This document shows, in pieces, positions 1-4,414 of a DNA stretch of 6,497 nucleotides. Source of the DNA: an uncultured Porphyromonas sp. (GTDB lineage Bacteria; Bacteroidota; Bacteroidia; Bacteroidales; Porphyromonadaceae); contig CAMFNC010000214.1 in assembly GCA_945965245.1 (NCBI GenBank), positions 1 to 6,497 on the forward strand. The letters are read 5' to 3'. Every line of letters begins with the position of its first letter. The first letter of the stretch is position 1. A model generated the notes under the pieces. The model saw nothing but the letters and a program-made list of their open reading frames with translations, ran no database searches and was not told the origin of the DNA. The position numbers and the translations under genes were made by a program.

Positions 1-69
1 TTTATGTATAAATCAAAATCAATTTGTGCATAAAATTTTTCAGCCCCACAATCGGAATAAAATACCTAT

Positions 70-113
70 TAATACAAAATGCCGGAACTCCTTATCTATG
101 AGGAAATCCGGCA
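70..113 (-). terminator. Intrinsic terminator after the DJ-1 family gene
   Basis: A hairpin spans 80-113. The outer stem is TGCCGGA (80-86) with TCCGGCA (107-113), 7 perfect pairs. After a 2x2 internal loop comes an inner stem TCCTTA (89-94) with TGAGGA (99-104), including one T-G wobble, and a 4-base loop (95-98). Read on the minus strand, the hairpin is followed directly by TTTTGTATTAAT, the T-rich tail expected of a Rho-independent terminator. It lies 23 bases past the DJ-1 gene's stop codon, so it probably ends the whole minus-strand transcript. The plus-strand side has no T-run, so it should act in one direction only. The pairing is seen directly; its activity is inferred. Confidence 0.75.
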
Positions 114-135
114 CTATCAATTAAAAATAGCCAGC

Positions 136-681
136 TTAAAGCAGCATGCCTGCTGCCACTTCTTTGGCGATAGCATCGCCCTGCAACTTGGCTGCAATGG
201 CCAATCCGAATGCATATGCAAATGCAGGACCTTTACCGGTGATTATATTGCCGTCCACTTCCACGGCCGCATGGGTGTGCGTAGCACCTGTAAGGTGTGA
301 CTCGAATCCGGGATAGCAAGTGGCGCACCGTCCCTGTAATAATCCATTATACCCCAAGACCATTGGTGCTGCACAGATGGCAGCCACCACGTTACCTTTG
401 GCATGGATTTCTCGGAGCATGACGCCCAATTTTTCATTGTTTTTCAGATTTTCGGCACCGGGCATACCGCCTGGCAGAACCAAGGCATCGGCATCGGTAA
501 TGTCAATCTGTTCGATTAACTTCTCTGCCGTAATCACGATATCATGAGCACCCTTGATTTGCAGCGTGTCGTTTACGGCCACTAAAATGGTGCGTATTTC
601 GGCTCGGCGCAATACGTCTATGGTGCCGATGGCTTCACTTTCTTCGAAACCGGGAGCTAAAAATACATAAGCTGTTTTCAT
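136..681 (-). CDS. DJ-1/PfpI (YajL-like) family protein
   Basis: The 181-residue protein is a single-domain member of the DJ-1/ThiJ/PfpI superfamily and close to full length for the DJ-1/YajL branch. The start LAPGFEESEAIGTIDVLRRA matches the DJ-1/YajL N-terminus and carries the conserved acid (Glu16) that contacts the nucleophile. LVLPGGMPGAENL (68-80) is the family's second glycine-rich segment. The nucleophile elbow AICAAP (101-106) has the reactive cysteine at Cys103. Family members are reported to act in oxidative and carbonyl stress (glyoxalase/deglycase activity, debated) or as chaperones; which applies here cannot be told from sequence. There is no signal peptide, so it is probably cytoplasmic. 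It lies 55 bases after the TonB-like gene, with no convincing promoter in the gap, and is probably the last gene of the operon. thiJ and yajL are symbols used for relatives. Confidence 0.93.
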   Translation of the reverse strand: MKTAYVFLAPGFEESEAIGTIDVLRRAEIRTILVAVNDTLQIKGAHDIVITAEKLIEQIDITDADALVLPGGMPGAENLKNNEKLGVMLREIHAKGNVVAAICAAPMVLGYNGLLQGRCATCYPGFESHLTGATHTHAAVEVDGNIITGKGPAFAYAFGLAIAAKLQGDAIAKEVAAGMLL

Positions 682-736
682 TGTTCTTTCAATTTATTAA
701 TTATCCTTGTTGTTAATCAATCGACCCTTATGGTGA

Positions 737-1576
737 TTATTGTATTTCGAAGTGATAGGTAATGATACCTCGTTGGTCATTACCGCCGGGAATGGCATTG
801 AAACGTGTGGCTTTGGCAGCTTCCACGGCAGCATTGCGCATACCCGAATCACTGATTTGCGTGCCTTGCGGTTCAATCCAGGCTTCGGTTACGCGACCTT
901 GACTGTTTACGGTGATACGAACTCGGATACGTCCGCGAATTTCTTGAGTCACACGAGGACGGGTGAGGATACCACCATTAGTTACGATGGTGCGTCCCTC
1001 CAATGAGTAGCTGTTACCACTGCCTCCTGGCACTCCTTGATCTCCGGCCGGTTGGGCTCCGGTTCCTTGATTTTGATTGGAACTCTTGCCGTTGAATGCT
1101 CCGGCTATTTTGCTATTTACTTCTTGGCGGATTTTCTCCTGTCGGGCTTTTTCTTCTTGTTCACGACGCAATTTCTCCACTTCGGCAGCCTGCAGACGTG
1201 CATCTTCCTGTTTGCGCTTGAAGGCCTCGGCCCGGGCATCGTCCATGGGCTGAGGTTTCTTCTGCGTAGTCAGGTTTTTTCGGTTCTTTTCTGCCTTAGG
1301 TTGAGGTGTAGGGTTGGCGGTAGTGGGTGGGGTAGTGGGTGTTGTCGGCGCAGGTTGCGGCATTTCTTTGGGTTGTACTGCACCTTGCGGTTCCACTTCG
1401 CCTGAAGACATATCCACGTCTCCGGCTTGTATCAATAGCAGTTGCGGGATATCCTTCTTGACAGATGATGTCGCATGCAGGGTAAGTAGAAGCAGCAATC
1501 CTACGATGACGATGTGTATAAGAAATGTGACCAAAAGAGCCGTGAGCCGATGTTTGTTTTGCATGATGTTTTTCAT
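737..1576 (-). CDS. TonB/TolA-like energy transducer
   Basis: The 279-residue protein should pass proton-driven motion from an ExbB-ExbD (or TolQ-TolR) motor to the outer membrane. In order it shows: a short basic N-terminus; one membrane helix at about 11-34 (TALLVTFLIHIVIVGLLLLL); a Pro/Thr-rich periplasmic stretch (about 65-95); a highly charged Lys/Glu/Arg/Gln/Ala segment predicted to be a coiled coil (about 111-155); a Gly/Asn/Gln-rich linker (163-190); and a TonB C-terminal domain (about 205-279) containing GRIRVRITVNSQGRVTEAWI and AVEAAKATRF. The usual YP pair at the start of a TonB C-terminal domain is not evident. The coiled coil is more typical of TolA than of classical TonB, so a Tol-like role is a real alternative. 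Its ATG overlaps the ExbD-like stop as ATGA, implying translational coupling. An in-frame ATG at codon 5 is possible, but the coupled start is preferred. Confidence 0.9.
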   Translation of the reverse strand: MKNIMQNKHRLTALLVTFLIHIVIVGLLLLLTLHATSSVKKDIPQLLLIQAGDVDMSSGEVEPQGAVQPKEMPQPAPTTPTTPPTTANPTPQPKAEKNRKNLTTQKKPQPMDDARAEAFKRKQEDARLQAAEVEKLRREQEEKARQEKIRQEVNSKIAGAFNGKSSNQNQGTGAQPAGDQGVPGGSGNSYSLEGRTIVTNGGILTRPRVTQEIRGRIRVRITVNSQGRVTEAWIEPQGTQISDSGMRNAAVEAAKATRFNAIPGGNDQRGIITYHFEIQ

Positions 1577-1989
1577 TCATTTTGTGCCTGAGTGGCTAAA
1601 ATGATTTTGTATTGCAGAGCGGCAGCAGCATTAATCACATCCACCACTCGGTCGTAAACCACATCTCGATCAGCATAGATGGCCAGGTAGGCTTCAGGAT
1701 TTTTAGCAGCATAGTCCTGCAAAAGCGGTTGCAATTCCTCTCTCAAAACCTCGTTGCCTTTTTCATTACCGAAGGCTATAAAGAATCGTTCGTCATGGCT
1801 CACCGTGATGCGCACGGGTGGCGTTTGGGGGGGAGCTTGCTGTTCGGATGAGGGTAGATTCACTTGGATGGCATTGGGCACAATCAGAGTGCTGGTGACC
1901 ATAAAGAAAATCAGCAGCAGAAAGATGACGTCCGTCATCGAAGCCATGCTGAAAGATGGGTTTACTTTAGTTTTGCGTTTCAGACTCAT
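1573..1989 (-). CDS. ExbD/TolR family biopolymer transport protein
   Basis: The 138-residue protein is a normal-length ExbD/TolR-type partner of the ExbB-like channel. A basic cytoplasmic start (MSLKRKTK) leads to a single membrane helix at about 20-37, in the motif SMTDVIFLLLIFFMVTS. Asp20 at the head of the helix is the conserved acid that carries protons in ExbD and TolR. A Pro/Gln-rich linker (about 47-58) precedes a compact periplasmic domain, with ADRDVVYDRVVDVINAA (106-122) matching the family's C-terminal helix. ATGA overlaps at both ends (with the ExbB-like gene upstream and the TonB-like gene downstream) indicate a tightly coupled three-gene unit. ExbD and TolR cannot be separated from sequence alone, so no symbol is given. 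The linker is encoded partly by a run of seven C on the coding strand. Confidence 0.93.
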   Translation of the reverse strand: MSLKRKTKVNPSFSMASMTDVIFLLLIFFMVTSTLIVPNAIQVNLPSSEQQAPPQTPPVRITVSHDERFFIAFGNEKGNEVLREELQPLLQDYAAKNPEAYLAIYADRDVVYDRVVDVINAAAALQYKIILATQAQNE

Positions 1990-2654
1990 GCTGCCGGTTC
2001 ATTTAGCAAATCCATAAAGGCAAGCGTTTTGGTTTCCATCTGATTGATGAGCTTATCCAGGTTTGCCGTAAGGAAGTTGTATGCAAAAAGAGTGATGATA
2101 CCTACTGTCAAACCGGCCACGGTGGTAACCAAAGCCTCATAGATACCATTGGATAAGAGAGCTACGTCCACCCCGGCACTGCCGGCATTGGCCATGTCGA
2201 AGAACGCCTGTATCATACCCGTGACCGTGCCCAAGAAACCAATCATGGGAGCTACGGCAGCAATGGTGGCCAGCAAAGGCATGCCGTTTTCCATCTTTCC
2301 GATTTCAATGTTGCCGGTGTTTTCCACCGTAACCAAAATATCATTCATAGGTCTTCCCAATCGTGTGATGCCTTTGTGTATCATGCGGGCATAGGGCGTA
2401 TTACGTTCTTCACAGAGTCGTTTGGCTGCATCGATTTTCCCCTCGCGGATATAATCTTTGATGCGTTCCATAAAGGAACCGTCCTCTTTGCCGGCAGCTT
2501 TAATTTGAAGTAGCTTGGCCACGAATAGGTAGATTGCCAGCAGAGAAAGTATAAGCAGCACAATCATAATCCAACCGCCCTTCAAAGCCAAATCCATGAC
2601 CGAAAGTTCAGTGGGCGATATGGGCGGCATGGCCGCTATAATAGAATCATTCAT
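1986..2654 (-). CDS. MotA/TolQ/ExbB family proton channel
   Basis: The 222-residue protein is the expected pore-forming motor subunit that works with the ExbD-like protein. It has three likely membrane helices: about 26-47, 128-150 and 172-196. The first is followed by a cytoplasmic helical region (about 55-125, with KEDGSFMERIKDYIREG). The second helix holds the family signature APMIGFLGTVTGMIQAFF (135-152) and the third holds NGIYEALVTTVAGLTVGI (169-186). Thr143 and Thr177/178 fall where the conserved channel threonines of E. coli ExbB lie. Its stop overlaps the ExbD-like start as ATGA. It begins 35 bases after pdxJ ends, so it is probably on the same transcript. The chosen ATG leaves a short N-terminal tail before the first helix, common in Bacteroidota members. 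TolQ and ExbB are not distinguishable here, so the symbol is left blank. Confidence 0.93.
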   Translation of the reverse strand: MNDSIIAAMPPISPTELSVMDLALKGGWIMIVLLILSLLAIYLFVAKLLQIKAAGKEDGSFMERIKDYIREGKIDAAKRLCEERNTPYARMIHKGITRLGRPMNDILVTVENTGNIEIGKMENGMPLLATIAAVAPMIGFLGTVTGMIQAFFDMANAGSAGVDVALLSNGIYEALVTTVAGLTVGIITLFAYNFLTANLDKLINQMETKTLAFMDLLNEPAA

Positions 2655-2689
2655 AGAGTATGTATTGGGTTGTTTATTGTGTGTGGGGG

Positions 2690-3406
2690 TTAGAATTCAA
2701 GTGCACGGCGATAACGTGCTATGGTCAGCTCTAGTCCATCGAATAATGCTTCCGAGATTAAAGCATGACCAATGGAAACTTCATCCAAATAAGGAAGTTG
2801 TGAAGCAAAATACCTGAGGTTGGCTTGGTTGAGGTCATGACCTGCATTTACTTCCAATCCCATCTCGTGAGCATGCTGTGAAGCAGCAGCAAAAGGGGCT
2901 ACGGCATCAGCCGGATGAGTGGGATATTGAGCCGCAAAACGCTCAGTGTATAGTTCCACCCGGTTCGTTCCAGTTTTGGCAGCCCATTCGATATTGTCCA
3001 AATCGGTATCTACAAAAATAGAGGTGCGCACGCCCAATGATTTGAAATGTACTATCAATTCGCACAGATGTTCGAAATTCTTTTTCACTTCCCAGCCGGC
3101 ATTGCTGGTCAGAACATCCGGAGCATCGGGCACCAGTGTTACTTGTGCCGGATGGATATCTTCTATCAGTCTGATGAAACGCTTGTCGGGGTTGCCCTCA
3201 ATGTTAAATTCAGTAGAGATGCTTTTTTTTAGGTCAAAAACATCTTGATAGCGGATGTGTCGTTCGTCAGGACGGGGGTGAACGGTGATACCCTGTGCTC
3301 CAAAACGTTCGCAGGCCAAGGCTGTTTCCACCACGTTAGGTAAATTGCCACCACGGGCGTTTCTCAGTGTGGCAATTTTGTTTACGTTTACACTAAGTTT
3401 GGTCAT
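2690..3406 (-). CDS. pdxJ: Pyridoxine 5'-phosphate synthase PdxJ
   Basis: The 238-residue protein is full length for PdxJ, the TIM-barrel enzyme that condenses 1-deoxy-D-xylulose 5-phosphate with 3-amino-2-oxopropyl phosphate. This is the last ring-forming step of the DXP-dependent vitamin B6 pathway, in the cytoplasm. Visible signatures are IATLRNARGG (11-20), GITVHPRPDERHI (39-51) with His43, FNIEGNP (67-73) with Glu70 at the catalytic acid position, LEVNAGHDLN (184-193) with His190, and EVSIGHALI (209-217). The N-terminal motif reads VNVNK where E. coli PdxJ has VNIDH, a pattern I remember as usual in Bacteroidota. It is the first gene of the minus-strand group and diverges from nadK across 109 bases. 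The coding strand has a run of eight A around Lys60-Lys61. Confidence 0.97.
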   Translation of the reverse strand: MTKLSVNVNKIATLRNARGGNLPNVVETALACERFGAQGITVHPRPDERHIRYQDVFDLKKSISTEFNIEGNPDKRFIRLIEDIHPAQVTLVPDAPDVLTSNAGWEVKKNFEHLCELIVHFKSLGVRTSIFVDTDLDNIEWAAKTGTNRVELYTERFAAQYPTHPADAVAPFAAASQHAHEMGLEVNAGHDLNQANLRYFASQLPYLDEVSIGHALISEALFDGLELTIARYRRALEF

Positions 3407-3515
3407 ATTCCAAATATATTTGATATGCTTATATTTGTATTAAATATATAGCTTTTTAATGCTATTATTACAAATATAGTGCATATAATCGGTAAAACTA
3501 AGCCTTCGTCAAGCT
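3407..3515. promoter_or_regulatory. Divergent pdxJ/nadK promoter region
   Basis: This 109-base AT-rich region separates the two start codons and must hold the promoter for at least one direction. The Bacteroides sigma-factor -7 consensus is TAnnTTTG. TATATTTG occurs on the plus strand at 3415-3422 and 3430-3437, facing nadK, and on the minus strand at 3471-3478 and 3411-3418, facing pdxJ. The minus box at 3471-3478 would give pdxJ a leader of roughly 55-60 bases. The plus box at 3430-3437 would give nadK one of roughly 70. The minus box at 3411-3418 is too close to the pdxJ start to serve it. I found no well-spaced TTTG -33 element for any of them, so the assignments are tentative. Confidence 0.5.
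3411..3422. repeat. Perfect 12-base palindrome CAAATATATTTG
   Basis: CAAATATATTTG equals its own reverse complement, so it carries a TATATTTG box on each strand, offset by four bases. It lies five bases upstream of the pdxJ start codon. It could be an operator or simply overlapping promoter-like boxes in AT-rich DNA. The palindrome is seen directly; any function is inferred. Confidence 0.4.
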
Positions 3516-4385
3516 ATGAAATATAGAATTTTACTCTTCGGGAATCCTCGGAAGACTAATCAGAAAGAATTGTTGGTTCCATTTCTGACCCAATTTAACC
3601 ATCCCGACGTGCAGTTATTTATCGAGTATGATTTTGCGACTGCCCTTTTTGCGACTTTTGAGATCCCATGTCATTACCAATCTTTTACGTCCAGGCAGAT
3701 ACCGGAAGCTGATGCTGTCATCAGCCTCGGAGGGGATGGCACGTTTCTGCATGCGGCTCGCTGTGCTGCGGATTTCGACTTGCCCATTTTGGGCGTCAAT
3801 ATGGGACGATTGGGTTTCCTTACGGAAATGGATTGCTCCGAAGCCATGAATGTATGCCGAAGTCTTATGAATGGCGAATTTGCCGTAGAGGAACGTACTC
3901 GGTTGCAAGTCTATGCCGGTGATAACTTGCTGGGCGAAGTGATGAATGAGGTGGCTGTACTCAAGCGAGATACCGGCTCCATGATTCGCATCAGCACCCA
4001 TTTGGGCAATTGCTATTTGGCGGATTATGATTGTGACGGTTTGATTGTAGCTACTCCCTCAGGCTCCACGGCCTATTCGCTCAGTGTAAACGGCCCCATT
4101 CTGATGCCCGATAGCCCTTCGCTGATTATCAATCCTATCGCTCCACATACATTGAATATGCGTCCTCTGGTGATTTCCGATAAGCAAGTAATCCATCTGG
4201 AGGTGGAATCTCGCAATAATACTTATCTGGTGGCTTTGGACGGTCTTACCCGTGCTTTTAATTGTAATGTGTCCATGACTATTTGTCTATCATCTAATCC
4301 CATTCGCATGATTAAGCTGACCGACCGTTCTTGGCCTGATATGCTTCGCCGTAAACTGATGTGGGGAGCGTCGGTGCGTTGGTAA
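3516..4385 (+). CDS. nadK: NAD kinase
   Basis: The 289-residue protein is normal length for bacterial NAD kinase, which phosphorylates NAD to NADP in the cytoplasm. The signature GGDG lies at 72-75 within ISLGGDGTFLHAAR, with Asp74 as the catalytic acid. It is followed by LGVNMGRLGFLTE (92-104). The NE pair of the NAD-binding motif is Asn144-Glu145 in MNEVAVLKRD. The third conserved block is DGLIVATPSGSTAYSLSVNG (174-193), then INPIAPHTLNMRPLVI (205-220). All family motifs are intact. No clear Shine-Dalgarno sequence precedes the ATG, which is usual for Bacteroides. The next gene starts 29 bases after the stop with no terminator between, so the two are likely co-transcribed. The symbol ppnK is a synonym. 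Confidence 0.97.
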   Translation: MKYRILLFGNPRKTNQKELLVPFLTQFNHPDVQLFIEYDFATALFATFEIPCHYQSFTSRQIPEADAVISLGGDGTFLHAARCAADFDLPILGVNMGRLGFLTEMDCSEAMNVCRSLMNGEFAVEERTRLQVYAGDNLLGEVMNEVAVLKRDTGSMIRISTHLGNCYLADYDCDGLIVATPSGSTAYSLSVNGPILMPDSPSLIINPIAPHTLNMRPLVISDKQVIHLEVESRNNTYLVALDGLTRAFNCNVSMTICLSSNPIRMIKLTDRSWPDMLRRKLMWGASVRW

Positions 4386-4414
4386 TGAATTTTAATCATA
4401 ACCTAATCAATGAT

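Noticed and set aside
1..69. Possible end of a gene or promoter at the left edge
   Set aside because: Only very short frames occur on either strand, and no convincing promoter pair or RNA structure is visible. It is probably intergenic.
79..300. 73-codon plus-strand frame beginning in the hairpin
   Set aside because: Its start lies in the terminator hairpin and the rest is antisense to the conserved C-terminus of the DJ-1 family gene.
682..736. Possible separate promoter for the DJ-1 family gene
   Set aside because: The minus strand has only loose matches to TAnnTTTG (such as TAAATTGA) and no spaced TTTG, so I could not support a promoter call.
1037..1405. 122-codon plus-strand frame opposite the TonB-like gene
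   Set aside because: Its Phe/Leu/Cys/Gly-rich product mirrors the charged and Pro/Thr-rich codons of the real gene on the other strand, and no family is recognisable.
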